Positions 17,306-29,284 of a DNA stretch of 44,339 bases are shown here, piece by piece; the first letter of the stretch is position 1; each line of letters begins with the position of its first letter. The stretch is from the NCBI GenBank assembly GCA_902630355.1, contig CACOUL010000020.1:1-44339 (forward strand), in the 5' to 3' direction. The position numbers and the translations under genes are program-made. This DNA comes from Planctomycetaceae bacterium (lineage in GTDB: Bacteria > Planctomycetota > Planctomycetia > Pirellulales > UBA7805). Under the pieces are notes generated by a model, which made no database searches, was not told the origin of the DNA, and saw only the letters and a list, made by a program, of their open reading frames with translations.

Positions 17306-18130
17306 GTGAGTGAGGATCGAGAACAGATCGAAGAGAGCGTTGTAGCTTCCGAAACAGAAGCGCAGTCTCCCGTCGACGAAAATCAGCCGGACGATTCCTC
17401 TCAGGAGACACTGCAAGAGGAATTGGTGGAAGATGAGTTGGTAGAAGACGAAGTCGCCGAGTGGGCGGACGAAGAAGATCTGCAGGCACTCGCGGAAGAG
17501 CAGGCCGAGAGACAACGGAACCAGCAAGAGATCGAGGATGTTGCCCCCGTTGAGGAAAATCTCGACGTCGGTCCCGCCGAGTCTCGGGTCGAGGAACGAC
17601 CGCTCGATTGGTACATCCTCAAGGTTCAGAGTAATCGAGAGGACTCGATCGCTGCCGGATTACAGCGGCGAGTCAAAATGGCAGGACTTGATGAGTACTT
17701 TCAAGATATCGTTGTGCCAGTGGAAATGGTCACCGAATTCAAAGGTGGCAAAAAACGCATCGTTAAAAAGAAACTTTACCCGGGTTATATCGTGGTGCAC
17801 ATGATCATCAACGACGAAACCTGGTTCCTCGTTCGGGAAACGCCGGGCATCGGTGACTTTACGGGTGCCGCAGGGCAACCGACGCCGATGCTGCCGAGTG
17901 AAGTTGCTCGCATTGTGCCCGAAGAAGACGATGAGGAATCGCAAGAGCCCAAGTTGCAAATTGGCGTGAGCGTTGGCGACCGCGTAAAAATCAACGAGGG
18001 TACTTTTGAGAACTTTGAGGGTGATGTCGACGAAATTGACGAAATGAACGGACGCGTGACGGTGATGATTAACATCTTCGGTCGCTCGACTCCCGTGGAA
18101 TTGGAACATTGGCAGATTGAAAAACTGTAG
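17306..18130 (+). CDS. nusG: NusG with a 100-residue acidic N-terminal extension
   Basis: NusG couples RNA polymerase to the ribosome and to Rho. The normal protein begins at about residue 101 of 274 with the NGN domain (DWYILKVQSNREDSIAAGLQ, then KKKLYPGYIVVHM and FLVRETPGIGDF). It ends with a KOW domain from about 220 (VGDRVKINEGTFENFEGDVD). Before this lie about 100 residues that are strongly acidic and Gln-rich, with runs such as EELVEDELVEDEVAEW; E. coli NusG has no such part. The start is GTG at 17306, supported by GAAGGA seven bases upstream. The extension is in frame and has an ordinary codon appearance, so it is not a start-site error. Confidence 0.95.
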   Translation: MSEDREQIEESVVASETEAQSPVDENQPDDSSQETLQEELVEDELVEDEVAEWADEEDLQALAEEQAERQRNQQEIEDVAPVEENLDVGPAESRVEERPLDWYILKVQSNREDSIAAGLQRRVKMAGLDEYFQDIVVPVEMVTEFKGGKKRIVKKKLYPGYIVVHMIINDETWFLVRETPGIGDFTGAAGQPTPMLPSEVARIVPEEDDEESQEPKLQIGVSVGDRVKINEGTFENFEGDVDEIDEMNGRVTVMINIFGRSTPVELEHWQIEKL

Positions 18131-18149
18131 TCACCTGCAAGGCGGGTGA
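18131..18149 (+). promoter_or_regulatory. Stem-loop directly after nusG
   Basis: TCACCTGC (18131-18138) and GCGGGTGA (18142-18149) form eight pairs with one G-U around AAG, starting at the first base after the nusG stop. No T tract follows. It may be an mRNA processing or stability element between nusG and rplK, or part of an rplK leader. Confidence 0.4.
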
Positions 18150-18223
18150 TCGTTTCGGCGGCAATGGAGCGAGGCCGGAACGACGAGATTCAACACAGAA
18201 AAAACTAAAAAAGGCAACGTACT

Positions 18224-18649
18224 ATGGCAAAGCAGTTGGCTGGCACAGTGAAGTTTCAGGTGCCCGGAGGCCAAGCCACCCCGGCACCACCGGTCGGTAC
18301 CGCGTTGGGAAGGTTCGGGATCAACCTCGGTCAGTTCGTGCAGCAATTCAATGACAAGACCAAGGATGCCGGCGGAATGCCCATTCCCGTTGTTGTGGAC
18401 GTTTACAGCGATCGTACGTTCGAGTTCGTGACAAAAAGTCCGCCTGCTTCCGCCCTGTTGAAGCGAGCGGCGGGAATCGCCAAGGGCTCAGGGGTGCCAA
18501 ATAAGGATAAAGTGGGGACCGTGACGCGGGCACAAGTGGATGAGATTGTGCAGACAAAAATTGCCGACCTCAACGCGAGTGACAACGACAACGCGAGGCG
18601 ACTGATTGAGGGGACCGCAAGAAGCATGGGCCTCGAGGTAGTCGATTAG
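18224..18649 (+). CDS. rplK: 50S ribosomal protein L11
   Basis: L11 of 141 residues, the standard length, part of the GTPase-associated stalk base of the 50S subunit. The motifs are [31 protein letters not shown], and the C-terminal RNA-binding half with [19 protein letters not shown] and [10 protein letters not shown]. The proline-rich thiostrepton-side segment is intact. It is followed by rplA after 97 bases, the usual L11-L1 pair, in which L1 commonly represses its own mRNA. Confidence 0.97.
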   Translation: MAKQLAGTVKFQVPGGQATPAPPVGTALGRFGINLGQFVQQFNDKTKDAGGMPIPVVVDVYSDRTFEFVTKSPPASALLKRAAGIAKGSGVPNKDKVGTVTRAQVDEIVQTKIADLNASDNDNARRLIEGTARSMGLEVVD

Positions 18650-18746
18650 ATCCCGGAACAACTCAAATCGGGCAAACTTTAGAGACTCAACATCAACAGA
18701 AGATAACAGAAGATCGAACGGCTAACGAATCGATTCGGAGACAGTT

Positions 18747-19427
18747 ATGGCGGCGGCATCAAAGCGAATGGCAGGCCTTGCGGAAAAGGTGAAGGACAAA
18801 GGTCCTGTTTCCTTGAAGCAGGCTGTAGAAATACTGAAAAGCTTCGGGGAGATCAAGTTCGACCAGTCGGTTGAAATTGCAATGCGACTTGGGATCGATC
18901 CCAAGCAGGCGGATCAAATTGTACGAGGTTCCATCGTGCTTCCTCACGGAATCGGCCGCACGAAACGCGTAGTCGTGTTCGCCAAGGGCGCCGCGGCAGA
19001 TGCTGCTCGGGAGGCCGGTGCCGATGAAGTCGGCGATGACGATTTGGCAAAAAAAATCAAAGACGGCTGGTTGGAATTCGATGCCTGCATCGCGGCCCCC
19101 GACATGATGGGGCTTGTCGGTCCTTTGGGTCGAATGCTCGGGCCCCGTGGGTTAATGCCGAGTCCACGTGCGGGAACTGTGACGCCGGACGTGGGCAAGA
19201 TCGTGCAGGAATACAAAGCGGGAAAGGTCGAGTTCAGAAACGATGCGGGCGGCAACGTGCAAGCGGTTGTCGGTAAGCTTTCGTTCGATGAACAAAAGCT
19301 TGAAGAAAATGTTCAAGCGTTTATCGATTGCATCGCGGGAATGCGACCGACCACCACGAAGGGGCAATACATTCAAACCATCGCCATCAGTGGAACGATG
19401 ACTCCGGGAGTTCATATTGCAGCATAA
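18747..19427 (+). CDS. rplA: 50S ribosomal protein L1
   Basis: L1 of 226 residues, slightly shorter than in E. coli (234). It forms the mobile L1 stalk and usually autoregulates the rplKA mRNA. The motifs are [20 protein letters not shown] and [20 protein letters not shown], then the signature [16 protein letters not shown], and the C-terminal [22 protein letters not shown] lies upstream of the ATG. I could not identify an L1 binding site with confidence in the leader. Confidence 0.97.
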   Translation: MAAASKRMAGLAEKVKDKGPVSLKQAVEILKSFGEIKFDQSVEIAMRLGIDPKQADQIVRGSIVLPHGIGRTKRVVVFAKGAAADAAREAGADEVGDDDLAKKIKDGWLEFDACIAAPDMMGLVGPLGRMLGPRGLMPSPRAGTVTPDVGKIVQEYKAGKVEFRNDAGGNVQAVVGKLSFDEQKLEENVQAFIDCIAGMRPTTTKGQYIQTIAISGTMTPGVHIAA

Positions 19428-19511
19428 TCGCATCGAGAGAGGACCGGCCCGACAACTCGTTGGTGCCGTTTCATTCTTCGCGATTGCATGACGATAAAAA
19501 TCAGGTGCACC

Positions 19512-20042
19512 ATGAGTAAGTACGTTAAAAGTCTCATTAGTGATGATCTGGCAAAACGCCTCGCGGGCGAAAGCGATTGTCTTTTGGTCAACGTGATCGG
19601 CTTGGATGCAAATCACACGATGACACTTCGTCGGGAGTTGCGGGCAAAAGATATCCGCATGACGGTCGTCAAAAACAGTTTGGCCAAGCGGGCCACGGCG
19701 GGGACCTCGCTCGAAGCGGCATTCGAATCAATCAGCGGGCCGATCGCTGTGGTCTGGGGTAGTGAAGATATTGTTTCCCTGGCGAAAGAAGTGGTGCGGC
19801 TCACCAAGGATGAAACGTTCGAGGGATTTGCGGCGCGGGGCGGAGTGATGGATGAATCGCCGCTGACGGAAAAACAGGTACATGAGGTGAGCAAGTGGCC
19901 CGGTCGCGCCGAGCAGTTAAGTATTCTGCTGGGCCAGATCCTGAGTCCCGGTGCCACCCTCTCGGCACAATTATTGGGGCCGGGTGGCGCCCTTGTGGGC
20001 CAAATCAAGGAGTGTGGCAAAGAGGAAAACGAATCAAGCTGA
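19512..20042 (+). CDS. rplJ: 50S ribosomal protein L10
   Basis: L10 of 176 residues, which anchors the L7/L12 dimers to the stalk. It has the N-terminal RNA-binding domain (LRRELRAKDIRMTVVKNSLA, GPIAVVWGSED). The C-terminal helix that carries the L12 dimers (GRAEQLSILLGQILSPGATL, then LLGPGGALVGQI) is present. The frame is open from 19488, but ATG at 19512 gives the normal MSKYVK-type start and removes eight non-homologous residues. The 84-base gap to rplA would be the L10(L12)4 autoregulatory leader, short compared with E. coli. Confidence 0.95.
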   Translation: MSKYVKSLISDDLAKRLAGESDCLLVNVIGLDANHTMTLRRELRAKDIRMTVVKNSLAKRATAGTSLEAAFESISGPIAVVWGSEDIVSLAKEVVRLTKDETFEGFAARGGVMDESPLTEKQVHEVSKWPGRAEQLSILLGQILSPGATLSAQLLGPGGALVGQIKECGKEENESS

Positions 20043-20109
20043 TAATCCAAATTTTATATTTTGGCAACATCCGAAGGTTGTCTGCTAAACAGAAAGGGAG
20101 AGATGCGAG

Positions 20110-20532
20110 ATGTCTGAAGAAACTACTGCAACCGTAGAATTCAGTGATGCGACGAAAGAGTTCGGTGACAAGATTGTCGCAATGACGCTGAAAGAGGCAA
20201 AGGAACTGAGCGATTACCTGGAAGAGGTTCACGGAATCAAGCCGGCTGCCGGAGGTGGCGCGGTCGTGATGGCCGGTCCTGCTGACGGGGGCGATGGCGG
20301 TGGAGGCGGGGAAGAAGCCCAGTCCGAATTCGATGTCGTCCTTGACAGTTTTGGGGACAAGAAAATCGGAGTCATCAAGGAAGTTCGTGCATTGACTGGC
20401 CTCGGCCTCAAAGAAGCAAAGGAACTCGTGGATGGCGTTCCGAGTAAGGTCAAGGAAGGACTCTCGAAAGAAGAAGCAGAAGCAGCAAAAGCCAAACTGG
20501 AAGAAGCAGGCGCTACGGTTTCGATCAAGTGA
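20110..20532 (+). CDS. rplL: 50S ribosomal protein L7/L12
   Basis: L7/L12 of 140 residues. The N-terminal dimerisation helices ([15 protein letters not shown]) come first. A flexible linker unusually rich in Gly ([16 protein letters not shown]) follows, then the conserved C-terminal domain that recruits translational GTPases ([20 protein letters not shown], then [12 protein letters not shown] and the final [10 protein letters not shown]). AAGGGAG upstream gives good ribosome binding. The protein is normally present in several copies per ribosome, so high translation is expected. Confidence 0.97.
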   Translation: MSEETTATVEFSDATKEFGDKIVAMTLKEAKELSDYLEEVHGIKPAAGGGAVVMAGPADGGDGGGGGEEAQSEFDVVLDSFGDKKIGVIKEVRALTGLGLKEAKELVDGVPSKVKEGLSKEEAEAAKAKLEEAGATVSIK

Positions 20533-20536
20533 GATA

Positions 20537-20590
20537 TGCTGCTCCTGCCCGGAGCAGCACACCGATCTGTCCCCAGGTTGATGACCTGGG
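20537..20590 (+). promoter_or_regulatory. Tandem stem-loops between rplL and rpoB
   Basis: The first stem, TGCTGCTCC (20537-20545) with GGAGCAGCA (20551-20559), has nine perfect pairs and a TGCCC loop, starting four bases after the rplL stop. The second, CCCAGGT (20572-20578) with ACCTGGG (20584-20590), has seven perfect pairs and a TGATG loop. Neither is followed by a T tract. They occupy the position of the attenuator and RNase III site known between rplL and rpoB in E. coli, which sets the ratio of ribosomal proteins to polymerase subunits. Confidence 0.6.
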
Positions 20591-20775
20591 AAAACCCGCC
20601 GACGATTTCTTTCAGTTGAAGTTTATGAACTGCTATTGCGACCATATTTTGTCTCGCACGGAACCGCAATTCTCTCCCGATGAGGTTTTGTTACCTCTGC
20701 GGCCTCCCTGCGCGCAATCGATCTGTCGCAAACTGATCGCTGATACGACAAATTACTGCTAGGAGCGTTTCCCTT

Positions 20776-23700
20776 ATGGCAACCACGGCAAACCGACGTT
20801 TGAACCCGCAAAATATCCGCCGCTTCGGGACGGATAGTGCCCCCCATCCTCTGCCGAGCCTGACCGATATCCAAACGGCAGGCTACGACCGTTTTCTTCA
20901 ATACGGCATCGGCGATACGGAAAGAAAATGTGAGGGACTCGAAGCTGTCCTGCAAGAAATTTTCCCAATCGAGAGTTACGACAAGACTCTGCGTTTGGAA
21001 TACCTGCGGTACGAATTGGGAAAGCCCCGCTACGAACCGGATGAATGCCGACAACTGCGGTTGACCTATGGCAGACCGTTTCGCGTATGGCTGCGGTTGA
21101 CCAAGGAAGAGCCGATCGAAGAAGAGGTCTACCTCGGTGACATGCCGATCATGCTCGGTGGCGGTGAATTCATCATCAATGGTGCCGAGCGGGTGGTTGT
21201 AAGCCAACTCCATCGGTCTCCTGGCGTTGATTTTGTCTGTGAAGCGGATACGAGCGACCGGATGCTGCATAGCTGTCGCATCATCCCGGAACGAGGCAGT
21301 TGGATCGAAATCAACGTCAATAAAAAGGACAGTTTGACGGTCCGTATCGATCAAAGCGGAAAGTTTTCCGCCATGACGCTTTTGCGGGCAATGGATCCCA
21401 AGTATGGATTGAATCGGGACATCATTCGTAGTTTCTACAAAACGACCACCGCGAAGATTGTTGATGGCCGGAGTGCCGGCAAGATCGAAGGAAAAATTGC
21501 GGTCGACGATGTTGTCTATCCTGCGAAAAGTGACCGTGCGGGAGAAATTATTGTCGAGTCGGGTCACAAAATCTCCAAGGAGACAGCCGAGACGATTTGC
21601 AACTCCGGCGTCACTTCGGTGCAAGTGATGCCCGAACCGAAAACTCCTCTGATCTTCAACAGCCTCGCCGAAGACAATACGGCAAGTCACGAAGAAGCGC
21701 TCCTCCGCATCTATCAACGGTTGCGACCCGGCAATCCTCCCCAGCTAGAAAAAGCGAGGGCTTTGTTTACAGAAAAATTCTTCGATACAAATCGATATCG
21801 ACTCGGAAAAGTGGGGCGTTTCCGTATCAATCGCAAGCTAGGCCTGAAGGTTTCGGAAAACGAGATGACACTGCGTCCCGACGATCTTCTTGCCTCGATC
21901 AGATATCTGATTCGACTCGTCGGAAATGACCCGGCCGTTGAATTGGATGATATCGATCATCTCAGCAACCGTCGACTGCGGACGATCGACGAATTGGCGA
22001 GTGATGAAATGCGGAAAGGATTTCTCAAACTACGCCGTACAGTGCAGGAGCGAATGAGCCTCAAAGACCAAGAGGACATGACGCCCCGCAGTCTGATCAA
22101 TCCAAAAAGTATTTCCGCGGCAATCGAATATTTCTTCGGACGTGGCGAACTCTCCCAAGTGGTCGATCAAACAAATCCGCTTTCGATGTTGACGCACGAG
22201 CGGCGACTCTCGGCTCTGGGACCGGGTGGATTGAATCGGAAGCGCGCCGGTTTTGAGGTGCGCGATGTCCACATCTCCCACTACGGAAGAATCTGTCCGA
22301 TCGAGACACCGGAAGGAACGAACATCGGTCTGATTTCCTCTCTCGCCATGTATTCCACGGTCGACGAGTACGGATTTTTGGTCACACCCTACCGGAAGAT
22401 CAAAAACGGCAAGCTGACCGATGAGGTTGTCTGGTTGCGGGCAGACGAGGAGGCCAATGCCTATGTCGCTCCGGCGGATGCAGCGACCCGGGACGGAAAG
22501 CTCACGGCCACTAATTTGGTGGCGCGCCATCTTGGTGATTTCGAACTCGTTTCGGCCGATGAGATTGAATATATCGATGTGGCACCGAGCCAGATGGTCG
22601 GTGTATCGGCAGGGCTGATTCCTTTCCTCGAGCACGATGATGCGAACCGCGCGTTGATGGGATCGAACATGCAGCGGCAGGCGGTACCTCTGCTTGTCGC
22701 GGAACCCCCGATTGTGGCAACGGGAATGGAGAAAAGTGTTGCGGAAGATTCAAGCATGGTTGTTCGTGCACGTCGCGCTGGCACGGTGAGTTATGTCGAT
22801 GCGGATCGGATTGAGATTGGTTCTGAGACTTACCCGATGCGAAAGTTTGTCGGCCTCAATGAAAGGACCTGTCAAAATCAGAAACCGATCGTGACGATCG
22901 GTCAACGAGTCGAAAAAGGCGACGTGATCGCCGATGGTGCAGCGACCCGAAACGGGGAACTCGCCCTCGGTCGGAACGTGTTGGTCGCATTCATGACCTT
23001 CGACGGTTACAACTTCGAAGATGCCATCATCATCAGCGAAGAACTGGTGAAGGAGGATTCCTACACATCCATTCATATCGAAGAGTTCGATATCGAGATT
23101 CGCGAAACGAAACTGGGACGCGAAGAATTTACCCGCGATATTCCGAATGTGAGCGAAAAAGCGTTACGCAATCTCGATGAGAGCGGAATCGTACAAATCG
23201 GTACGTATGTGCGACCTGGCGACATTCTGGTTGGTAAAGTTTCGCCCAAATCGAAGAGTGAACTGACACCGGAAGAAAAATTGCTCCACGCCATTTTTGG
23301 CCGAGCAGGAGAAGACGTCAAAAATGATTCGCTCGATGTCCCCTCAGGGGTCGAAGGAATTGTGATCGACACGCAGAAGTTCTCCCGACGAATGAGTCTC
23401 TCGGATGAAGAGCGAAAGGTATTTGAAAAATCGCTCAAAGAGGTGGAAGCAGAAGGCAATGCCCTCGTCGCCGAAGCCTTCACGCGAATGCTGGAAGAAA
23501 TCAAGGATGTCATCGGCCGACCAGCCACATCCGAGGACGGTACACCACTCTCGGCGGATCAGGATCCCAAGTTCCTGGCGGAAGTTGCGCCTCGATTCGA
23601 TATTGCATGGTTGAATTTGCGCAGTGAACCGAAAATTGAAGCGGTAAAGAAGATTTACAAAGCCCACGCGCCGTTGGTTGAAGAGGCGATCGATCAACGG

Positions 23701-24486
23701 GATCGCAATTTGAATTCCATGAAGCGAGGTGATGAACTTCGAAGTGGAGTCCTGCAAATGGTCAAGGTATACATTGCAACCAAGCGTTGTATTTCTACCG
23801 GTGACAAAATGGCAGGGCGTCACGGAAATAAAGGTGTGATCGGAAAAATCCTGCCGCAGGAAGATATGCCGTTTTTGGCCGATGGTACGCCGGTCCAAAT
23901 CATGTTGAATCCGCTTGGCGTGCCGAGCCGAATGAACGTCGGACAAATCCTCGAAACGCACCTCGGTTGGGCTGCCTCGAAACTTGATTTCCAGGCCGTC
24001 ACACCCGTCTTCAATGGCGCGACGGAGGAGATGATCAAAACGACGCTCGACGACGCCGGGCTTCCCTCGACCGGTAAGGTTCAGCTTTACGATGGACGAA
24101 CCGGCGAACCGTTCGAACAGGAAACGACGGTGGGCTACATCTACATGCTCAAACTGCACCACTTGGTGGACGAAAAAGTGCATGCTCGCAGCACAGGCCC
24201 CTACTCGCTGATTACCCAGCAACCTCTCGGTGGAAAGGCTCGTTTCGGTGGTCAACGCTTCGGTGAAATGGAAGTCTGGGCGCTGGAAGCTTACGGTGCG
24301 GCGTACATCCTTCAAGAATTGCTCACGGTAAAGAGCGATGACGTGGAAGGAAGAACAAAAATTTACGAATCGATGGTCAAGGGTGAAAACACGCTGGAAG
24401 CTGGTACTCCGGCGAGTTTCGACGTACTCACAAATGAGATACGCGGCCTTGGTCTCAATATGCAACTAGAGAAGCGACGAATTTAA
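20776..24486 (+). CDS. rpoB: RNA polymerase subunit beta
   Basis: The beta subunit, 1236 residues, shorter than the 1342 of E. coli, as in lineages that lack the large proteobacterial insertions. The motifs run in order: the protrusion and lobe, the rifampicin region near residues 458-490 ([20 protein letters not shown]), [16 protein letters not shown] near 505, [25 protein letters not shown] (catalytic Lys region), and the C-terminal clamp [20 protein letters not shown]. In the rifampicin pocket the main resistance positions (E. coli D516, H526, S531) carry the sensitive residue, while N518 is Thr. rpoC follows after 160 bases. Confidence 0.98.
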   Translation: MATTANRRLNPQNIRRFGTDSAPHPLPSLTDIQTAGYDRFLQYGIGDTERKCEGLEAVLQEIFPIESYDKTLRLEYLRYELGKPRYEPDECRQLRLTYGRPFRVWLRLTKEEPIEEEVYLGDMPIMLGGGEFIINGAERVVVSQLHRSPGVDFVCEADTSDRMLHSCRIIPERGSWIEINVNKKDSLTVRIDQSGKFSAMTLLRAMDPKYGLNRDIIRSFYKTTTAKIVDGRSAGKIEGKIAVDDVVYPAKSDRAGEIIVESGHKISKETAETICNSGVTSVQVMPEPKTPLIFNSLAEDNTASHEEALLRIYQRLRPGNPPQLEKARALFTEKFFDTNRYRLGKVGRFRINRKLGLKVSENEMTLRPDDLLASIRYLIRLVGNDPAVELDDIDHLSNRRLRTIDELASDEMRKGFLKLRRTVQERMSLKDQEDMTPRSLINPKSISAAIEYFFGRGELSQVVDQTNPLSMLTHERRLSALGPGGLNRKRAGFEVRDVHISHYGRICPIETPEGTNIGLISSLAMYSTVDEYGFLVTPYRKIKNGKLTDEVVWLRADEEANAYVAPADAATRDGKLTATNLVARHLGDFELVSADEIEYIDVAPSQMVGVSAGLIPFLEHDDANRALMGSNMQRQAVPLLVAEPPIVATGMEKSVAEDSSMVVRARRAGTVSYVDADRIEIGSETYPMRKFVGLNERTCQNQKPIVTIGQRVEKGDVIADGAATRNGELALGRNVLVAFMTFDGYNFEDAIIISEELVKEDSYTSIHIEEFDIEIRETKLGREEFTRDIPNVSEKALRNLDESGIVQIGTYVRPGDILVGKVSPKSKSELTPEEKLLHAIFGRAGEDVKNDSLDVPSGVEGIVIDTQKFSRRMSLSDEERKVFEKSLKEVEAEGNALVAEAFTRMLEEIKDVIGRPATSEDGTPLSADQDPKFLAEVAPRFDIAWLNLRSEPKIEAVKKIYKAHAPLVEEAIDQRDRNLNSMKRGDELRSGVLQMVKVYIATKRCISTGDKMAGRHGNKGVIGKILPQEDMPFLADGTPVQIMLNPLGVPSRMNVGQILETHLGWAASKLDFQAVTPVFNGATEEMIKTTLDDAGLPSTGKVQLYDGRTGEPFEQETTVGYIYMLKLHHLVDEKVHARSTGPYSLITQQPLGGKARFGGQRFGEMEVWALEAYGAAYILQELLTVKSDDVEGRTKIYESMVKGENTLEAGTPASFDVLTNEIRGLGLNMQLEKRRI

Positions 24487-24646
24487 GCGACATTTTTTGA
24501 TCGACACATCAAAGAATCACCGGACAAACAACACTCAACAGCAATCCTAGACCATGAGGAAAACGATTCTGCAGGCGAGTTGCCCGTCAACGCGGAGCAG
24601 AAGCATCTCGAATGCAAACGTATTCCCAACGAAGGAGATTTGGTAG

Positions 24647-27600
24647 ATGAGCATTGGCGAAGGCTCCTACGACCGCATCAATGATTATGCGTCGGTAAAA
24701 ATCAGTTTGGCCCGACCGCACGACATCCGCAGCTGGTCTTTTGGCGAGGTCAAAAAACCGGAGACCATCAATTACCGGACCTACCGACCGGAGAAGGATG
24801 GCCTTTTCTGCGAAAAGATTTTCGGTCCCGAAAAAGACTGGGAATGTTCTTGCGGCAAATACCGGGGGATGAAATACAAGGGGATGATCTGCGACCGTTG
24901 TGGCGTCAAAATCACTCATAGTCGAGTGCGCCGCAAGCGTATGGGTCACATCGAGTTGGCAGCACCGGTCGTTCACATTTGGTTTTTCAAAGCGATGCCT
25001 AGTCGCCTCGGCAACTTCTTGGCGATGAAAACCACAAGCCTCGAAAAGGTTATCTACTTCCAGGATTATGTCGTCACCGAACCGGGCGATACACCGCTGA
25101 AGAAGCAGCAATTGCTCACTGAAGAAGAATACCGAACCGCCCTGAGCGACTACGGTGAGGGATCCTTCGAGGCCTATATGGGGGCCGAGGCGATTCACAA
25201 ATTGATGCTCGGCTTGGACCTGGTGCAACTCTCGGAGGAACTCCGCGCTGAATTGGCGACGACCGGTTCGAAGCAAAAAGAGAAGGAACTGATCAACCGA
25301 CTTAAAATCGTCGAGTCGATTCGTGATAGCGACAACAAACCGGAATGGATGGTTTTGGATGTGATTCCGGTCATTCCTCCCGACCTTCGACCTCTAGTGC
25401 TGCTTGATTCGGGCAACTTTGCGACCAGTGATCTCAACGATCTCTATCGCCGGATCATCAACCGAAACAATCGGTTGAAGAAACTGGTCGATCTCAACGC
25501 TCCCGAAGTCATCATCCGGAATGAAAAACGGATGCTCCAGCAATCGGTCGATGCGTTGTTCGATAACAATCGCTGTAAGCGTCCGGTGCTCGGAAGCAGC
25601 AATCGCCCTCTGAAGTCGCTGACCGACATGATCAAGGGTAAGCAGGGCCGGTTCCGCGAAAACCTTTTGGGCAAGCGGGTCGATTACTCAGCGCGGAGTG
25701 TGATCGTCGTGGGACCCAATCTCAAACTGCATCAATGTGGTTTGCCCAAGAAAATTGCGCTCGAACTCTTTCAGCCTTTTATTATTCGGCGACTCAAGGA
25801 ACTCGGACACGCCGATACGATCAAAAGTGCAAAAAAGATGCTCGAGCGAAAGGATGAAGAGGTTTGGGATATCCTCGAAGAGGTCATCCGCAACCACCCC
25901 GTACTCCTCAATCGCGCCCCGACCCTGCACCGGATGGGAATCCAGGCGTTCGAGCCAGTCCTCGTTGAAGGGAATGCCATTCTTCTGCATCCTTTGGTTT
26001 GCAAAGGATTCAATGCGGACTTCGATGGCGACCAAATGGCGGTCCACCTGCCACTCTCGATCGAGGCGCAGGTCGAAGCGCACACGCTGATGATGTCGGT
26101 ACACAATATTTTCAGCCCCTCCAGCGGGGCCCCGATTATCAGTCCGTCCCAGGACGTGGTGATGGGATCCTACTATCTGACCGTGCCCCTTCCGGATCGA
26201 AAGGGCCATGGCATGGTCTTTTCTTCTACCGACGAAGTCGCGCTGGCCTACTCGCTCAGCGCAGTCGATACGCATGCGAAGATCAAGGTGAAGATGCCAG
26301 CCGGAACGCAAGTCCGCAGCGAAACTCAGGACGACACGTTCGAGGCAACGATGATTGATACTACCGTCGGGCGGGTCATTTTCAATTCGGTTCTGCCCGA
26401 GGGAATGGCTTTCTATAACCTGCCTATGCGAAGCGGTGAGTTGGCCCGCGTCATTTCAGACTGCTACCAGCAGCTCGGTCGAAGGGCAACCATCGTCCTG
26501 CTCGATGACATGAACCGTATGGGATTCCGCGAAGCGACCCGCAGCGGTCTCTCATTTGCCACCGACGATTTGATTACGCCAGCGGCAAAGGAGACGGTGA
26601 TCGATGAGGCGGAAAAACAGGTCTTGAAGACAAATAAACTCTATGCCCGCGGCATCATCACCGAGGGCGAGCGCTACAATCAAGTTTTGGACTGCTGGAC
26701 GCATGCCCGTGAGCAAATTACCCAGGAGATGATGTCCGAACTGGAGACCGACTACCGCCGCGAGGGATACGTGAATCCCATCTATCTGATGGCAATCTCC
26801 GGTGCTCGTGGTGGCGTGGAGCAGATCCGTCAATTGGCAGGCATGCGTGGTTTGATGGCCAAGCCGTCAGGAAAAATTATCGAAACACCGATCAAGGCAA
26901 ACTTCCGTGAAGGCCTGACAGTGTTGGAATACTTCAGTTCCACGCACGGTGCCCGCAAAGGTCTGGCTGACACGGCGCTCAAAACGGCGGACAGTGGGTA
27001 TCTCACCAGAAAACTGGCTGACGTCGCACAAAACGTGGTGATCACCATGCACGACTGCGGTACCACGCAAGGCATCACCAAGGGTGTTATTTATCGTGGA
27101 GAAAAGGTCGATGTGCGGCTTGCTGACTCGATCAAAGGTCGCGTGAGTCGGACGAATATCGTCAATCCCATTACGGATGAAGCGATTGTCAAAGATGGTG
27201 AATTGATCACGATCGACATTGCCAGGCAAATTGAAAACCTGGGGTTGGAGAAAATCCAAGTTCGCAGCCCGATGACCTGCGAGGCACCTCTGGGGATTTG
27301 CCGCTCCTGTTACGGAATGGATCTCTCGACCGGATCAATGGTCGAGGAAGGCATGGCCGTCGGTATCATCGCAGCTCAAAGCATCGGCGAACCCGGCACC
27401 CAACTCACCATGCGTACCTTCCATATTGGTGGCGTAGGACAGCACGATGTCGAAAAGAGTGAAATTCGCGCGCAAAAGGCGGGCACGGTTCAGTACACCC
27501 GGTTGAAAGTTGTTGTCAACCAGGAGGGAGCCAACATCGTGCTTGCTCGTAACGGTGAAATTACCATCTTGGACCCGAAAGGCCGCGAGTTGGAAAAATA

Positions 27601-29185
27601 TGAAATTCCTTCCGGGGCCACGCTGCTCGTCGATGAAAAAGCAGAAGTCAAAGCGGGTGAAGCCATTTGTCAGTGGGATCCGCACAGTATTCCAATTCTC
27701 GCGGAAGTGGCGGGTACCGTGCGTTACGAAGACGTGCGTGAAGGCGACACCATGCGACTGGAAAAGGATGTGAGCGGTCACGTCCGAAGAGTCATCACCG
27801 AACATAAAGGTGACCTTCACCCGCAAATCGTCTTGGAAGACAATGAAGGCAAGACACTGGACTTCTATTACCTGCCAGAACGAGCAAATATCGAAGTCAA
27901 TGAACGGGACAGTATTATCCCCGGAACCTTGCTGGCTAAAACGCCGCGTGAAGCCTCCGGAACACAAGACATCACTGGTGGCCTTCCGCGTGTAACCGAA
28001 ATTTTCGAGGCACGCAAACCAAAAGACCCCGCTGTAATTGCCGAAATCGACGGCACTGTTGAATTGCTCGGAGAGAAGAAGCGCGGAAAACGGACACTTA
28101 TTGTTCGCAGTGCAAGTGGAATTGAGAAAGAACATCTCATTTCCCATGGAAAGCATTTACGCGTCCACGCAGGAGATGAGGTGCGAGCCGGGGAATCATT
28201 AGTTGATGGCCCTCTGGTGCCACATGACATCTTGCGTGTTTCTGGCGAGGAAGCCGTCCAGCAATATCTCACTCGCGAAATTCAGAATGTGTATCGATCT
28301 CAGCGTGTAGAAATCAATGACAAACACGTGGAAATTATCGTTGCTCAAATGCTCCGCAAGGTCAAAATTGAGTCGGCGGGCGATACCAAGTTGTTGCGCG
28401 GAAACGTCATGGACAAGTTTGAATTCCGCCAGCACAACGAAAATCTTGCCGATTGCGTTAAGATCTCCGATGTGGGCGATAGCGAATTTGCGATCGATAG
28501 CATCGTTCCGAAAGATGCTCTCCAACAAGCAAACGCCCAAATCGAAGCCTTGGGTGGAGAAGTCGCGAAAGGCTCAAAGCCAAAGCCGGCAACCGCAAGT
28601 ACGCAACTTCTGGGAATCACGAAAGCGTCGGTGCAAAGTAGCAGCTTCATTTCGGCAGCGAGTTTCCAGGAAACGACGAAAGTTCTTACCGAAGCCGCAC
28701 TCTCCGGAAAAGTGGACCGTCTCGTGGGGCTCAAAGAGAACGTGATCCTCGGGCACCTTGTCCCGGCAGGAACAGGGTTCCATTCGTTCCAAGATTCCGA
28801 GGTACGCATCCGGCCCGAAGCGCTCGAAGCGCTCACGGCAGAGAAGGATCTGGTGCTCTCTCGCTCCTTCCCGCTGCTGGATGCGGCAATCGAAGCCGAG
28901 GAAGCAGGCGACGGAGATGTACCGCAAGCGGCCCCCCCAGCACCTTCGCCGCTGGCGACCGACCAGGGCATTGCTCAGGACCTCGACGCACTCACCTCCG
29001 CTCCCCCAGAAGCTGTGCCGCAGGAAACCGTGGAGCCGCTGGCGGGCGTCGAACCGGAGCCGGTGATCGAGACGACGGAGACGGGCGAAGGATCAGTTCC
29101 AGAGGCCGATCAGGCGGAGACGACCACCGACGAGGGGGGACTCTCTGCACTCCTAGGCGAGAATCCGCACCCGGAGGCCGAATAA
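24647..29185 (+). CDS. rpoC: RNA polymerase subunit beta' with a C-terminal acidic/Pro tail
   Basis: The beta' subunit, 1512 residues. The zinc site near residues 67-88 (CSCGKYRG and CDRCGV), the rudder and lid, the catalytic [16 protein letters not shown] near 455-468, the bridge/trigger region ([21 protein letters not shown]) and the second zinc site near 878 ([13 protein letters not shown]) are all intact. After the usual end, the last 99 or so residues form a low-complexity tail rich in Glu, Pro, Ala and Thr (for example [25 protein letters not shown]). No known domain is visible in it. A strong AAGGAG lies upstream of the ATG. Confidence 0.97.
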   Translation: MSIGEGSYDRINDYASVKISLARPHDIRSWSFGEVKKPETINYRTYRPEKDGLFCEKIFGPEKDWECSCGKYRGMKYKGMICDRCGVKITHSRVRRKRMGHIELAAPVVHIWFFKAMPSRLGNFLAMKTTSLEKVIYFQDYVVTEPGDTPLKKQQLLTEEEYRTALSDYGEGSFEAYMGAEAIHKLMLGLDLVQLSEELRAELATTGSKQKEKELINRLKIVESIRDSDNKPEWMVLDVIPVIPPDLRPLVLLDSGNFATSDLNDLYRRIINRNNRLKKLVDLNAPEVIIRNEKRMLQQSVDALFDNNRCKRPVLGSSNRPLKSLTDMIKGKQGRFRENLLGKRVDYSARSVIVVGPNLKLHQCGLPKKIALELFQPFIIRRLKELGHADTIKSAKKMLERKDEEVWDILEEVIRNHPVLLNRAPTLHRMGIQAFEPVLVEGNAILLHPLVCKGFNADFDGDQMAVHLPLSIEAQVEAHTLMMSVHNIFSPSSGAPIISPSQDVVMGSYYLTVPLPDRKGHGMVFSSTDEVALAYSLSAVDTHAKIKVKMPAGTQVRSETQDDTFEATMIDTTVGRVIFNSVLPEGMAFYNLPMRSGELARVISDCYQQLGRRATIVLLDDMNRMGFREATRSGLSFATDDLITPAAKETVIDEAEKQVLKTNKLYARGIITEGERYNQVLDCWTHAREQITQEMMSELETDYRREGYVNPIYLMAISGARGGVEQIRQLAGMRGLMAKPSGKIIETPIKANFREGLTVLEYFSSTHGARKGLADTALKTADSGYLTRKLADVAQNVVITMHDCGTTQGITKGVIYRGEKVDVRLADSIKGRVSRTNIVNPITDEAIVKDGELITIDIARQIENLGLEKIQVRSPMTCEAPLGICRSCYGMDLSTGSMVEEGMAVGIIAAQSIGEPGTQLTMRTFHIGGVGQHDVEKSEIRAQKAGTVQYTRLKVVVNQEGANIVLARNGEITILDPKGRELEKYEIPSGATLLVDEKAEVKAGEAICQWDPHSIPILAEVAGTVRYEDVREGDTMRLEKDVSGHVRRVITEHKGDLHPQIVLEDNEGKTLDFYYLPERANIEVNERDSIIPGTLLAKTPREASGTQDITGGLPRVTEIFEARKPKDPAVIAEIDGTVELLGEKKRGKRTLIVRSASGIEKEHLISHGKHLRVHAGDEVRAGESLVDGPLVPHDILRVSGEEAVQQYLTREIQNVYRSQRVEINDKHVEIIVAQMLRKVKIESAGDTKLLRGNVMDKFEFRQHNENLADCVKISDVGDSEFAIDSIVPKDALQQANAQIEALGGEVAKGSKPKPATASTQLLGITKASVQSSSFISAASFQETTKVLTEAALSGKVDRLVGLKENVILGHLVPAGTGFHSFQDSEVRIRPEALEALTAEKDLVLSRSFPLLDAAIEAEEAGDGDVPQAAPPAPSPLATDQGIAQDLDALTSAPPEAVPQETVEPLAGVEPEPVIETTETGEGSVPEADQAETTTDEGGLSALLGENPHPEAE

Positions 29186-29239
29186 AACCCTAAACTGTAC
29201 CACGCCAGATTGCTCGAGGCCCTGTGGCTCTTGGGACCA

Positions 29240-29267
29240 TTGACAATCGGGCCGGATAGACTAGCTT
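29240..29267 (+). promoter_or_regulatory. Possible promoter before rpsL
   Basis: A perfect TTGACA (29240-29245) lies 55 bases after the rpoC stop, but the best -10 candidate at 16 bases, TAGCTT (29262-29267), matches only three positions. It may give the str genes transcription independent of rpoBC. Weak. Confidence 0.3.
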
Positions 29268-29284
29268 AAGTGGTTCCAGATGGC

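Noticed and set aside
20623-21717. 364-codon frame antisense to rpoB
   Set aside because: It lies entirely opposite the conserved rpoB start and its leader. Long antisense frames are expected from the codon bias; no family features.
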